Assembly (NCBI RefSeq): GCF_000972845.2
Contig: NC_040028.1
Span: 21,157,582 to 21,221,581, forward strand
From: Larimichthys crocea
Taxonomy: Eukaryota > Chordata > Actinopteri > Sciaenidae
Length of the DNA stretch: 64,000 nucleotides
Direction of reading: 5' to 3'
The notes under the pieces were generated by a model. That model made no database searches, was not told where the DNA came from, and saw only the letters and a program-made list of their open reading frames with translations. A program made the position numbers and the translations under genes. Position 1 is the stretch's first letter. Each line of letters begins with the position of its first letter. Positions 1 through 14,637 of this stretch are shown here, one piece after another.

Positions 1-794
1 TATTTCCACAAGCTCTCACCAACCACTAAAAGTCAGTCCCACATTTCTCTTGTCCGCGGCTTCTTGCTCGCTCACTCTCTCCTTTTCTCTTCTTAGCTTC
101 CTCCGTCAGCGTCCTCTTCACTCTCTGCTCCTCTGCCATCATGCTGACAGACTAGCCGAGCTAACGTTAGCTTAGAAATGGAGTCCACAAACGTAAACAC
201 ACGCCCACTACAAAGCTAAACACAAGACATGTCCGATATTTTGATACATTAGCTCACTAGCAATTTATCAAAGAAAGCTAACGTAACAAAATCCTGTCGT
301 GGTCGATGACATCATCAGACTCTGTCTTACTGTCTGCAGGTTACTCCGTTGGCTGGTTAACGTTAGCTTCATGCATGCTAACGGTATCTCTAGCAAAACA
401 CTGAGTGGATTTATACATTTCTGAATGAGTTTAGCAGCTAACGTGACCCATGATACCAACTTATGTATTGCCCAGCTCCGGTTCTGGCGCGACATTGGCT
501 CCGCTCCCTCTAACCTCCTCTTCTTCAGCTAACAGCAGCTAACAGAAGCTAACAGCAGCTAACAGACTGAGCTAACATGAGCTAACAGCAGCTACACGCT
601 GTCACAGTTTACTTCACTGTCCCTCATAAACTCTGTAAACACAGAGAGTTGAGGCGGAGCAGCCGGAGGACATCAGAGGGAAAAACCAGAAAACATTTCC
701 TCCATAAAATATGATCCAGATGATCGACTGACTGACTGACTGACTGACTGAGGGACTCTGGGTAATGTAGTTCCATTGAACCTCTCCTCTGTAG

Positions 795-1630
795 CTCTGT
801 GCAGCCCATCTGTTTGCCCAACCATGGGGAGGAGTTCGAGGCGGGCACCATGTGCTGGATCTCTGGATGGGGAGCAACTGAGACGGACGGTGAGCCTGAA
901 TCTGGAAAACAGCTGATTTAAAATCAGGTGACACAAACACGCCTGACATGATGTGTTTATTCCAGGTGAGACCAGCATCGTGCTGCGCTCTGCCAAGGTG
1001 CCGCTCATCTCACGGAGACCTGCAACCAGCCCGAGATTTACAAAGGACACGTCTCCCCCTGGATGATTGTGCAGGATACCTGGAGGGGAAACCGACTCCT
1101 GCCAGTACACAACTCTGATTTACAGAGTTTATGATGGACAGTGAAGTAAACTGCTGAACAACTGTAGCTGCTGTTAGGCTCATGTTAGCTCAGTTTGTTA
1201 TCTTTCTGGTGCCAGAACTGGGCAAACGTGAATTTTATTGATACTGGAACGAGCCTGAACAAGTGTGATAACGATGGATCTGCAGTGCCACATTTATCAC
1301 ATGGAGAGGAAACTTGATGACTTACCTGTCTGTGGAGGTGTGGTTCACCTGTACCTGTCTGTGGAGGTGTGGTTCACCTGTACCTGTCTGTGGAGGTGTG
1401 GTTCACCTGTACCTGTCCTTCTGTGGAGGTGTGGTTCACCTGTTCTGTCTCTCTCTCTCTGAAGGCGCGACAGTGGAGGTCCTCTGGGCTGCGAGGACTC
1501 GTCGGTGTGGAAGCTGGTCGGAGCAACGAGCTGGGGGATCGGCTGCGCTTTGAAAAACAAACCGGGCGTTTACGCTCGCGTCACGGCGGCGCTCAGCTGG
1601 ATCCGCCAACAGATGGAGGTCAGTACGTGA
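795..1630 (+). pseudogene. tmprss3: TMPRSS3-like serine protease, last three exons (left palindrome arm, frameshifted)
   Basis: This is the mirror copy of the minus-strand tmprss3 exons. The exons lie at about 795-889, 966-1105 and 1465-1630, ending in TGA at 1628-1630. The segment holds the trypsin-family Cys-Trp-Ile-Ser-Gly-Trp-Gly stretch, the region before the active-site serine, and the C-terminal helix. Compared with the right arm, one base is missing at the first exon's acceptor, two are missing in the middle exon (around 1010 and 1067), the donor at 1105 has lost a G, and the last exon has gained a base at its start. As written it cannot encode the protein. The indel pattern looks like uncorrected long-read error more than pseudogene decay. 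This arm's orientation is convergent with pknox1 and is probably the native one. Confidence 0.75.
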
Positions 1631-2794
1631 CGAGCCACTGATACGTGAAGTCCTGGTACGTCAGTTTAACGCGGTCACGTTCAGTCAGAATCAGAGCAGC
1701 AGCAGTCGAACAGTCGTCTGTTTCTTCAGTTGAACCTTGACTAATGCTGCTCGGCAGCTGTTGGTGAGCTCGCTGGGCGATGTTGGACCGACAGCTGGTC
1801 CTCGTCCTTTGAGGAATCTCACCACAGCAGCTGGCGAGGCTCTCCGATTGGCCTGATTTCAGCTGCCTTCATATGGTTTGAAGCTTTGAAATGATACGTG
1901 AAGAAACTTTTACGGTTCTGTGATACGAGAACATGTTTAAAGCCTGGTACAGTTTTGGTCTCTGTAGCTAATTTGTAGGACTATGTCCAGGTTTCAGACA
2001 GTCTGCTGTGTTTCTGGTTAAACAAACACTGTTCATTTCTGTCGTCCACTTTCATAAAGAGTCCACGGTTCAACAGTTCAGACGGAACATTTCTCGACTG
2101 TTTCAACGTTCAAACACAAAGTTGAACTTTTTATTGAAACGTCTTCGGTTGAAGGTCGTTTCCTTCAAGACACATCCTGACGAGAAACCTCGACAATCTT
2201 TAGATGCGTCACAAAGCTACATATTTCAAAATAATGTTTGACACTTTATTTTGAAGGTAACAACCATGTAACCTTCCATGTGTTCGCTGTCTCTTTCAGA
2301 GAGAAGAGCGCCTCCGATCACGAGCAGCGACAACCGGACCAAGCAGTAAACCCACATGTCTGCGGCTTTTCGATTCCACGTCAACGTGACGGAGCAGAGA
2401 AAAGAGTCGGTGCACAGCGGAGAGAGAGTTAGGCATCGTTTATTCCAAAATAGAAAGCTCTAAGGCAAAACAGACGAGAGAAAAGTGAAGAACGCTTCAT
2501 AAAAAGCAAGACAAGTGAGGAACCGGGAGCTCAGCGAGGACCCACCTACCCACCCGACAGTCACTACGCCCCCTTCAGGCTGCAGAGGGGATACAAAAAC
2601 CACAGCAACTATTGACAATACAGATATTCAAAACAAAGGGCACCCCAGTTTGTTCAGTCGTATCAACGTTTGATAAATCTTTCGCTACACGTGGATGTAT
2701 GGCGAGCGGCGAGGGCGGCGGCTTCCCAGTCTTCAGGCAGGCAACGAACATTTCCAACTGCTCTTTGTTTTTTCATCGCAGTAGCATGTACATA

Positions 2795-2800
2795 AATAAA
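2795..2800 (+). terminator. Polyadenylation signal for tmprss3 (left arm)
   Basis: AATAAA lies about 1.17 kb after the left-arm tmprss3 stop codon. The same signal is on the minus strand at 4919-4924 in the right arm. This implies a tmprss3 3'UTR of about 1.2 kb. Confidence 0.5.
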
Positions 2801-3096
2801 GTTTTAATGCGTGCAAACAAGTCTTCTTCTTCTTGTGGTGGAGTTCAGGTCACCTCTCTGTGATTTGTGTGTTAGCATAGTGTTCTGGATTGTGCATTTG
2901 AAGAAGTGACGCCTACGTTACTACTGTAAAATGATTTAAAAGACATAATGTAGGTATGTTATACACAATGAGCTGGACTTAAAAAAACACGTCGCTCCGC
3001 GTACCTCGGCGCGCAGAGCGCCTCCGCTTTGTGTCTTTTGACCAATTTTTTTTGTTTTGTGCTTCTTGGCAAGATTTTTTATTAAAGACATAAGGC

Positions 3097-3838
3097 CTTG
3101 TTAGTATTCGAGAGTTTAAAACCAATTTTAAATCCTTTTTTTTTTTTTATCGTCAGCATTCAATTTCTGTTTTTTAGAAAACTTCAAAGGCCCTGAAAAA
3201 AACAGGCGGCTAGCTTTAATTATGAATCTGTACATAAATATTCTTACAAAACAGGAGAAACACAAAAAAATGAAACACTAATTTTTTTCCATATGTTCAT
3301 ATATAAAAATAAGCATCTCTCCTCTTTTATTTTTTTGTGTTTTTTTTTTTAGTTTTCGTTCTCTCCACGTTTGAGTCGAGGTCGTAAAAGTGCGCACATT
3401 ACTCAAAACACAAGCATGCAAAAAAGTGAAGACAAACCTCGCACAGGTAGACTTTTTAAGAGTGTTGGCATCCAAAAAAATGATTCAACCGAGGGAGGGA
3501 CGGGGAGCAACAGAAACATTAAATCAGTCAACCTTTAGTAACGGAGCTCTGCGTGTTTTAACACTTCTTTTTTTTGTTTCTTCTTCGTCCGTTTTTTTTG
3601 TTTGAATCTTTTCCAGCTTAAATTACAAAAAAGTGCCCTCGATACGTCAACTAAATAATTAGAAAACGGTTTCTGAAATGAAACGCACACACGCAGCACA
3701 AACCGCCGTTCAGCAGGGTGGAGGGGGTTTGGAAGAGCAGCAGACCGCCATCGCCCGTCTCATCGCGGGGCGGCGTCCTGGACTTTTTGTGCTCTATGTA
3801 AACCTAATGTGTTGTTTATGTCGATCAGAGTTGTGTGT
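3097..3838. repeat. Copy of pknox1 3'UTR in left palindrome arm
   Basis: This segment matches 12053-12800, which directly follows the pknox1 stop codon, in the same orientation and with only small indels. An inverted copy lies at about 3888-4612, so the 3'UTR occurs three times. The left arm continues past the point where the native copy stops at 12052. It includes a minus-strand AATAAA at 3078-3083 that could be the true pknox1 polyadenylation signal. Confidence 0.85.
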
Positions 3839-3859
3839 GTGTGTGTGTGTGTGTGTGTG

Positions 3860-3892
<33 letters not shown>

Positions 3893-6072
3893 ATCGACAT
3901 AAACAACACATTAGGTTTACATAGAGCACAAAAAGTCCAGGACGCCGCCCCGCGATGATGACGGGCGATGGCGGTCTGCTCTCTTCCAAACCCCCTCCAC
4001 CCTGCTGAACGGCGGTTTGTGCTGCGTGTGTGCGTTTCATTTCAGAAACCGTTTTCTAATTATTTAGTTGACGTATCGAGGTGCACTTTTTGTATATTTA
4101 AGCTGGAAAAGATTCAAACAAAAAAAACGGACGAAGAAGAAACAAAAAAAAAGAAGTGTTAAAACACGCAGAGCTCCGTTACAAAGGTTGACTGATTTAT
4201 GTTCTGTTGCTCCCCGTCCTCCCTCGGTTGAATCATTTTTTGGATGCCAACACTCTTAAAAGTCTACCTGTGCGAGGTTTGTCTTCACTTTTTTGCATGC
4301 TGTGTTTTGAGTAGTGTGCGCACTTCTTACGACCTGACTCAAACGTGGAGAGAACGAAAACTAAAAAAAAAAACACAAAAAAATAAAAGAGGAGAGATGC
4401 TTATTTTTATATATGAACATATGGAAAAAAATTAGTGTTTCATTTTTTTGTGTTTCTCCTGTTTTGTAAGAATATTTATGTACAGATTCATAATTAAAGC
4501 TAGCCGCCTGTTTTTTTCAGGGCCTTTGAAGTTTTCTAAAAAACAGAAATTGGAATGCTGACGATAAAAAAAAAAAGGATTTAAAATTGGTTTTAAACTC
4601 TCGAATACTAACAAGGCCTTACTGTTCTTTAATAAAGAATCTTTGCCAAGAAGCACAAAACAAAAAAAATTGGTCCAAAAGACACTAAAGCGGAGGCGCT
4701 CTGCGGCGCCGACGCTCACGCGGAGCGACGTGTTTTTTTAAGTCCAGCTCATTGTGTATAACATACCTACATTATGTCTTTTAAATCATTTTACAGTAGT
4801 AACGTAGGCGTCACTTCTTCAAATGCACAATCCAGAACACTATGCTAACACACAAATCACAGAGAGGTGACGAACTCCACCCACAAGAAGAAGAAGACTT
4901 GTTTGCACGCATTAAAACTTTATTTATGTACATGCTACTGCGATGAAAAAACAAAGAGCAGTTGGAAATGTTCGTTGCCTGCCTGAAGACTGGGAAGCCG
5001 CCGCCCTCGCCGCTCGCCATACATCCACGTGTAGCGAAAGATTTATCAAACGTTGATACGACGAACAAACTGGGGTGCCCTTTGTTTGAATATCTGTATG
5101 TCAATAGTTGCTGTGGTTTTTGTATCCCCTCTGCAGCCTGAAGGGGGCGTAGTGACGGTCGGGTGGGTAGGTGGGTCCTCGCTGAGCTCCCGGTTCCTCA
5201 CTTGTCTTGCTTTTATGAAGCGTTCTCACTTTTCTCTCGTCTGTTTGCCTTAGAGCTTTCTATTTTGGAATAAACGATGCCTAACTCTCTCTCCGCTGGC
5301 ACCGACTCTTTTCTCTGCTCCGTCAGTTGACGTGGAATCGAAAGCCGCAGACATGTGGGTTTACTGCTTGGTCCGGTTGTCGCTGCTCGTGATCGGAGGC
5401 GCTCTTCTCTCTGAAAGAGACAGCGAACACATGGAAGGTACATGGTTGTTACCTTCAAAATAAAGTGTCAAACATTATTTTGAAATAGGTAGCTTTGTGA
5501 CGCATCAAAGATTGTCGAGGTTTCCGTCAGGATGTGTCTTGAAGGAAACGACCTCAACCGAAGACGTTTCAATAAAAGTTCAACTTTGTGTTTGAACGTT
5601 GAAAACAGTCGAGAAATGTTCCGTCTGAATGTTGAACCGTGGACTCTTTATGAAAGTGGACGACAGAAATGAATCAGTTTTTGTTAAAACCAGAAACACA
5701 CGCAGCCTGTCTGAAACCTGACATAGTCCTAAAAATTAGCTACAGAGACCAAAACTGTACCAGGCTTTAAACATGTTCCCGTATCACAGACCGTAAAAGT
5801 TTCTTCACGTACATTTCAAAGCTTCAAACCATATGAGGCAGCTGAAACAGGCCAATCGGAGAGCCTCGCCAGCTGCTGTGGTGAGATTCCTCAAAGGACG
5901 AGGACCAGCTGTCGGTCCAACATCGCCCAGCGAGCTCACCAACAGCTGCCGAGCAGCATTAGTCAAGGTTCAACTGAAGAAACAGACGACTGTTCGACTG
6001 CTGCTGCTCTGATTCTGACTGAACGTGACCGCGTTAAACTGACGTACCAGGACTTCACGTATCAGTGGCTCG

Positions 6073-8380
<2,308 letters not shown>

Positions 8381-8596
8381 TCAAGCTTCACAGATACATA
8401 CCCGTCAAACCGTTCATGCACACACACACAAACACACTGTTTCCACATCAGTGATTAATTTGATGCCAAAACTACCGATTCACATGACTTCAAAACACCA
8501 GAAGCGTTTCAAAAACACTTTTCATGAGTAAATGTGCTGCACAGTTCAATTGTTTGTCTAAAGTTTGCACAGGGTGTGTTATTTCTGTGACCTGCT

Positions 8597-8801
8597 GGTG
8601 TTTCGGTTTGAAGCGTGACCCTGTTAACTGGTGACAGCCGAATGTGCCTGTGGTTGTCGTTGTTACGACTCAAACATGAAGAGAAAACGAGACGAATCAG
8701 ATATGTTTGATGACGTAACGCTAACATCGAACTACGACAACCACAGGCGAATTCAGGTAACGGTCACCAGTAAACACGGTCACTCGTTAAGCTGTAACAT
8801 C
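8597..8801. mobile_element. MITE with ~40-bp terminal inverted repeats
   Basis: The left end GGTGTTTCGGTTTGAAGCG and the segment at 8758-8801 are imperfect inverted repeats. An internal inverted stretch around CTGTGGTTGTCG also pairs. A better copy is at 25414-25621 and a fragment is at about 24005-24085. Confidence 0.65.
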
Positions 8802-9389
8802 CGTGTATTCTATATCTGTCTACACTCTACGTTAGCTTAGAAATGGAATCCACTAACGTCAACAAACACTGACCACAACAACAGAGGTCAAAGCTAACGT
8901 ATATGTGGCTTTTAAATGCTGATTTCGTCGTTCTCCCGAGGCTGACCTGGCTGAAAATTGTCTGCCTTGTTATTTACAAGTGGCTGCTTAACGTTAGCTT
9001 GCTTGGTAACGTTATCGCTAGCGTGTTATATAGCAGCATCTGAACTTTTCTCGTTTTTATTGTTTTTAGGACGTTTGTGTGCAAACATGGACTTCTTCGT
9101 GATACATCAGGTGACGTCTGTGGACCCAAGGCCCGAGTCGGAGCCGGGGCAACACAACAACAACAACAACAACACACACAGAGAAGAAACACATTTTCAT
9201 GCACATGCAGGAAACACATGCTGCTCTCGACTCCATCTTAAACCCTCGTAGAATAAAGTTTTCTCACCCAGACATTTCAGAGTGGTCACCTTCCCTGAGC
9301 TGCACTGACCTTTACTGTGGCGACACAGGAAGTGGAGGTCAGACCACGAGAAACTCACAAACATGGAGGACGACTGCTATTAATCAGCT

Positions 9390-9475
9390 CAGATCATAAG
9401 AGAAGTTATCTCATGACTCTATAGAACAGGTCTAGACTGTACTCTTATATATATACACACGACCCACGATTCCAA
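9390..9475. repeat. Dispersed fish repeat containing GAACAGGTCTAGACTGTACTC
   Basis: This is related to 42361-42475, which has the same CAGGTCTAGACCGTACTC core followed by GAGACCCA. Both resemble a dispersed repeat common in fish genomes. The family name is not known to me. Confidence 0.5.
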
Positions 9476-10764
9476 CCATGAGCAACAAAGACTTCCTCTA
9501 AGAGGCAGTATTGATGTATCGATCATGTTTTATTGCTAATGTGTGAACAGGTTGGAGGGTAACGGAACAAACTAGTTCCTATAACAGCCTGTGGACGATT
9601 TATACGTAAAAAAATATATATAAAAACCTTACACATTTCAGTTATTTCATATGATGTTTGGACTTGTTTAGTGTTTAGTTTTGTGAGTGTGTTATAAGTT
9701 GATCTCATTCAGTCTCACTGAACTGCACACACACTCTGCCTCACTGAAATTGCTGTTTTCCCAGAAAACATAAAACCAGGATAACCCCTCCCTCTTTTTC
9801 CTGCTTCCTTTGCAGATCTGACAGTGTGCAGTTGGGTGTTGTCCAGTGCAAGAGCTGACAATCCCCATTTAGTGCAGATCAGCAAGGGTACATGTTGGAA
9901 ATAAGCTCAGTTTGGGTTTGGATCTCAGTTTCTGAGAGAGAGGCCACACCGTTAACATTATTTCTGCTGTGGACATTGGACAAAGTTGGACTTTTTTTTT
10001 TGTAATTCAAGTTTTTATTTCTTTTATCTCTGGTGTTTGACAGAACATTTTACATTGTGAGACATCCTATACATATTACATGTAGCGTCAGATGCATGAC
10101 AAAAGAAGAATAAAATAAAATACAGACACTATATAAATGATGTTAGTGAAGTAAAGTAAAGTAAAGTATAGGGGACATATGTGTTTACATAGCTGGAAAG
10201 CATACATACAGCAGATGGATACATACAACATGTTGGATATATCTGGAAAAGGTATTCAAGCTGTAGGATCATCAGTCAATGTGATGTGAGTCCAAAACAA
10301 GTCCCAGACTGGTGCCTTGATCTTATTCCTGTCCAGAATGGACGTTTACAGAAGGACACATCTGAAGACAGAAACATAAATTGTTTTTAGGAAACAGCAT
10401 TATAGACATTTGTTCTAACATTCTTTGCTGGGAAATACAGTAATTATGTACAGCGATTATTATCAATCTATCAGAATGTGTGTGTGTTTGGTTTCTTGTT
10501 GCAATAGTATCTTGTTGGATAGTCAGTTAGTAAGAACATCCCATATTGCAACAGTCAGCACCACAGATTGTGAAGTATACATGAAACATGATAAAGTTCA
10601 GACTTCACTGGTGATTTTGCACAGTAACTAACAAATTATGATGATATTACAGCTTTACTAACAGCGGAACTCCAAATGAACTTCCACTCCCATCCTATGT
10701 CATGTTTCGATTTCAGGCTATCGCTGGTTTGAAATCATTTCCGTTAACTATCAGAATAAACTTG

Positions 10765-10972
10765 GGGCGGTCGGTAGCATAGTGGGTTAAGCGGCTGCCC
10801 TGTGTGTGGAGGCTATAGTCCTCGCAGCTGCTGGCCCCAGTTCGAATCCTGCATCAGACGGCTAATTTACTGCGTGTCACTTCCCCTCTCTCTGCCCCCT
10901 GCTTCCTGTCTATCTTCAGCTGTACTATCAATAAAGGCATAAAAGGCCAAAAAAGTATCTTAAAAATAAAAA
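10765..10972 (+). mobile_element. tRNA-derived SINE with 16-bp target-site duplication
   Basis: The head has tRNA-like A-box (GGTAGCATAGTGGG) and B-box (AGTTCGAATCC) motifs. The body is pyrimidine-rich and the tail is AATAAAGGCATAAAAGGCC followed by an A-rich stretch. Direct repeats of TATCAGAATAAACTTG flank it at 10749-10764 and 10973-10988, as expected for L1/L2-type retroposition. Confidence 0.9.
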
Positions 10973-11039
10973 TATCAGAATAAACTTGCTTAAAAGGTCC
11001 AGTATGTAAGATTTGGGGCACTGAAGTTAAATATACGTA

Positions 11040-11246
11040 ATATAGTTTTAATGAGACCTTTCTGTGTGGAATTTGCATGTTCTCCCTGTGTCTGCATGGG
11101 TTCTCTCTGGGTATTGCAGCTTCCTCCCACAGTCCAAAGTCATGAACCTTAACAGGTGAATTGGTGACTTTAAATTGTCTATAGGTAAATGTGAGTGAAT
11201 GGTTATTTGTCTCTATATGCTGTGATGAACTGGTGACTTGTCCAGG
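11040..11246. repeat. Fish LINE/SINE-tail-type interspersed repeat (truncated)
   Basis: The phrases GCATGTTCTCCCTGTGTCTG, CTTCCTCCCACAGTCCAAA and GACTTGTCCAGGGTG are hallmarks of a very abundant fish repeat. It breaks off at 11246 where unrelated sequence begins. Confidence 0.65.
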
Positions 11247-11793
11247 GTGAAACGGGCTTGTGTAGGACCCAAATGCAGCACAACAGCAAGGGATACTTAG
11301 TAATGTTCCTTATTGAGAAACTCACAGCAGGCGATATGGCAGGTGAGAGAGAGGGAATAAGTCCTGAGTTCAATCGGAGAGTCTGTGGCAACGAACTGGA
11401 GCAGGGGGACAGACTGCCCGGGGAAACCTCCAAACAGCCAGGGAAACAGGCAGACAGACACCAGAAACACTGAGGCAGAACTCGTGGTCGGGGACGAAAA
11501 GCTGAGGTGATTACCGGGGCAGAGACAGACGAGCAGGTCAAAGGCAGGCAGGGTCGGCAACGGGAGATCAGTCCGGACAAAAGTGCTGGAAAGACTTGCA
11601 TGACGCGAAGAACAATCTGGCAAAGAGTGTCTGGAGGTTGGTGCTTAAATACAGGGTTGATTACTGATGAGGAGCAGGTGTGGGAGGCGGGAGAAACCAT
11701 GGTGACTGATGAGGAGGCGATGCTGACAGGTGAGTGGAAAGTTACTGGGTGCAGGTAAGAGGGAAAAGCAAGCAGGGGACCGGAGTGGATTGT

Positions 11794-12052
11794 GACATTT
11801 TCAGCCTCGTTTTTGAGCGTTTTTAGTTAATGTTTCATAGCCTTTCTGTTTTTCCTCGTTGAGAGTGATTTTGATTTTGTTATCTTTATTAAGAGTAGTT
11901 CAGTGTTTTTTCCTCCTTGGAGTGATTTTTGTTTCCTCTAGTTTAGGTCCTTTTCATAGCCTCACTCAGTCGAGGATATTTGTCATCCTGAATAAAACAG
12001 CTGTCTGCCTAACTCTGCATCTGAGTCCTCATTTGAGTCCCGGCCTGACAGT
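11794..12052 (+). mobile_element. Possible LTR or non-autonomous element end
   Basis: The segment begins TGTGACA and ends CCTGACA, with AATAAAAC near 11991. Sequence at 11247-11797 (TGTAGGACCCAAATGCAGCA onward) also looks element-derived. The right end is exactly the point where pknox1 3'UTR homology begins. No paired LTR or coding domain was found. Confidence 0.35.
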
Positions 12053-12781
12053 TAGTATTCGAGAGTTTAAAACCAATTTTAAATCCTTTTTTTTTTTTTA
12101 TCGTCAGCATTCAATTTCTGTTTTTTAGAAAACTTCAAAGCGCCCTGAAAAAAACAGGGCGGCTAGCTTTAATTATGAATCTGTACATAAATATTCTTAC
12201 AAAACAGGAGAACACAAAAAAATGAAACACTAATTTTTTTCCATATGTTCATATATAAAAATAAGCATCTCTCCTCTTTTATTTTTTTGTGTTTTTTTTT
12301 TAAGTTTTCGTTCTCTCCACGTTTGAGTCGAGTCGTAAAGAGTGCGCACATCTACTCAAAACACAAGCATGCAAAAAAGTGAAGACAAACCTCGCACAGG
12401 TACGACTTTAAAGAGTGTTGGCATCCAAAAAAAATGATTCAACCGAGGGAGGACGGGGAGCAACAGAAACATTAAATCAGTCAACATTTAGTAACGGAGC
12501 TCTGCGTGTTTTAACACTTCTTTTTTTTGTTTCTTCTTCGTCCGTTTGTTTGTTTGAATCTTTTCCAGCTTAAATATACAAAAAGTGCACTCGCATACGT
12601 CAACTAAATAATTAGAAAACGGTTTCTGAAATGAAACGCACACACGCAGCACAAACCGCCGTTCAGCAGGGTGGAGGAGGGTTTGGAAGAGAGCAGGACC
12701 GCCATCGGCCCGTCATCATCGCGGGGACGGCGTCCTGGACTTTTTGTGCTCTATGTAAACCTAATGTGTGTTTATGTCGAT

Positions 12782-12820
<39 letters not shown>

Positions 12821-12842
12821 AAGGAGGGAGGGAGTGTGTCCT
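12053..12842 (-). other. pknox1 3'UTR (native copy), truncated by repeat
   Basis: This is the sequence directly after the pknox1 stop codon on the minus strand. It includes a (TG)n tract at 12787-12819, A/T-rich stretches and the 3'UTR block also found in the palindrome. It stops at 12052 against LTR-like DNA. No AATAAA of the kind seen in the palindrome copies is retained. Confidence 0.7.
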
Positions 12843-13887
12843 CTACTGCAATGAGTCGCTGTTGTCCAGGCCCAGCCCGGCCATGTCTGCGTCGTCGTCC
12901 TCGTCTCCGCTGTCCCCCGACTCGTCTTCGCTGTGGCCTCCCAGCATCACCTGCTGTACCGCCAGCGTGGCGCCGTCTGACGTCAGGCTCTGCAGGCCCT
13001 CCATGTTCATGGTCACCATCGTACCTGAGGAGGAGATCCGAGGAGCGGCGGTTAAAAGACGGATTACTCGGTTGGTTACTCTCAAATTCTATTTCAATTC
13101 TACGAGCTGCTGACCGAACAGAACCTCTGAACCCAGCGGTGTCCAGTCTGATTCAGTTAGCAGCAGGTTAAAGACTCATTAACAGGTTCTGCTGCGTACC
13201 GTCTGGCATGGTAACCTGCTGGTGAGTGCCTCCCCCCGCGGCAATGGAGTCGGGCCAGAAGCGCTGCAGTGGCCGGTTCTGAGGCGTCTTCTTCTTGGCT
13301 TTCGGTGTCTCGGAGGAGCTGGCGTCCAACATGGGCTGCAGGATCCGCCTCCGTGCGTTTATAAACCTGGAGACACGGGACGACAACACGGGTCAGTTCA
13401 CTCAGTCTGAGATGGATAATAAATGTAGCAGAGACAGTCATGAGCTCAGGATAGCCACAAATCTAATTGTTTAGACAAAGTGTGGAGGTAAAGCAGTCAC
13501 ATGACTCGGTGTGTGCTGTAAAGCAGTCACATGACTCACCAGTTGTTGACCTGCAGCAGCGTCAGGTTTGTCTGAGTGGCGATCTGTTTCTTCTCGTCCT
13601 CTGTCGGATACGGGTGCTGCAGGAAATAAACTGTTTCAGTGTGTGTTCAACGTTAAACAGAAGTGACCACACACACTCACACAGACACACACACAGACAC
13701 ACACAGACACACACATACACTCACACAGACACACACACACTCACCCCGATGTGCTGGAAGAGCCACGAGCGCATCACGTTGGTGGCGTGTTTGGGTAGAA
13801 CGCCGCGTTTGTTCTTGGTTGAGTTGTCGTCGTGATTGAAGAGATTCAAGTCCTGATGGAACTGCAGCTGGAGCTGAACACACAGAC

Positions 13888-13936
<49 letters not shown>

Positions 13937-14601
13937 ATTATCTCATAACGTGTGTGTCCACGTCTGTAACGGCGTCCGTTCACGTGAACTCTGATTGGAC
14001 GTTCAGATCATGTTTATTTATCAAATGAAGGTTTTTGGTTCAATGTAAATAAATATTATAAACTTTTACAGACTTTGAGTGAATATTATTTCTAAATCAG
14101 AAACTCTCCCTGTGAGCAGAGTTTCCTCTTTTCAACATTTTCAAGGCCTTTCCAGACTCCTACACTAACCTGTCAAGGTGTGTTCTGTGTGTCGGCTCGA
14201 CGTACCTGATTGTTTTGGACGCGTATCGTCCCCGGAGACAGAGCCTGTGTGACCACCTGACCCTGAGGAGTGACGACTGTGACAGGCTGGTACACTGTAC
14301 CACCTGTGACACACACACACACACACACACACATACACACACAGATTATTATAATCTGCTGAGCTGCAGCGTGCACGCTGGAAAGAAGAAGCTCTGATCA
14401 GAGCGTGACAGTATCTGAGCTGCACACACACACACACACACACAGTACCTGAGGGAGCGGTCGTATGCCATGGTGACATACCTGCGACCACCTGGGTGGG
14501 GTTGACGGCTGTCACGGTAACGTTCCCCTGCTGCAGGGCCGACGCCGGCACCACGATCTGACCCTGAGGACTGATGGTCCCCGAGATGGAGCTGGGCGTC
14601 T

Positions 14602-14637
<36 letters not shown>

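Noticed and set aside
9121..9220. Possible tmprss3 stem exon
   Set aside because: I looked for LDLRa or SRCR cysteine patterns on the minus strand from 8335 to 12052 and saw none with splice sites.
14165..14635. 156-codon frame mixing Cys-Val repeats with pknox1 sequence
   Set aside because: Read-through of TG microsatellites between genuine pknox1 exons; the exon parts are already in pknox1.
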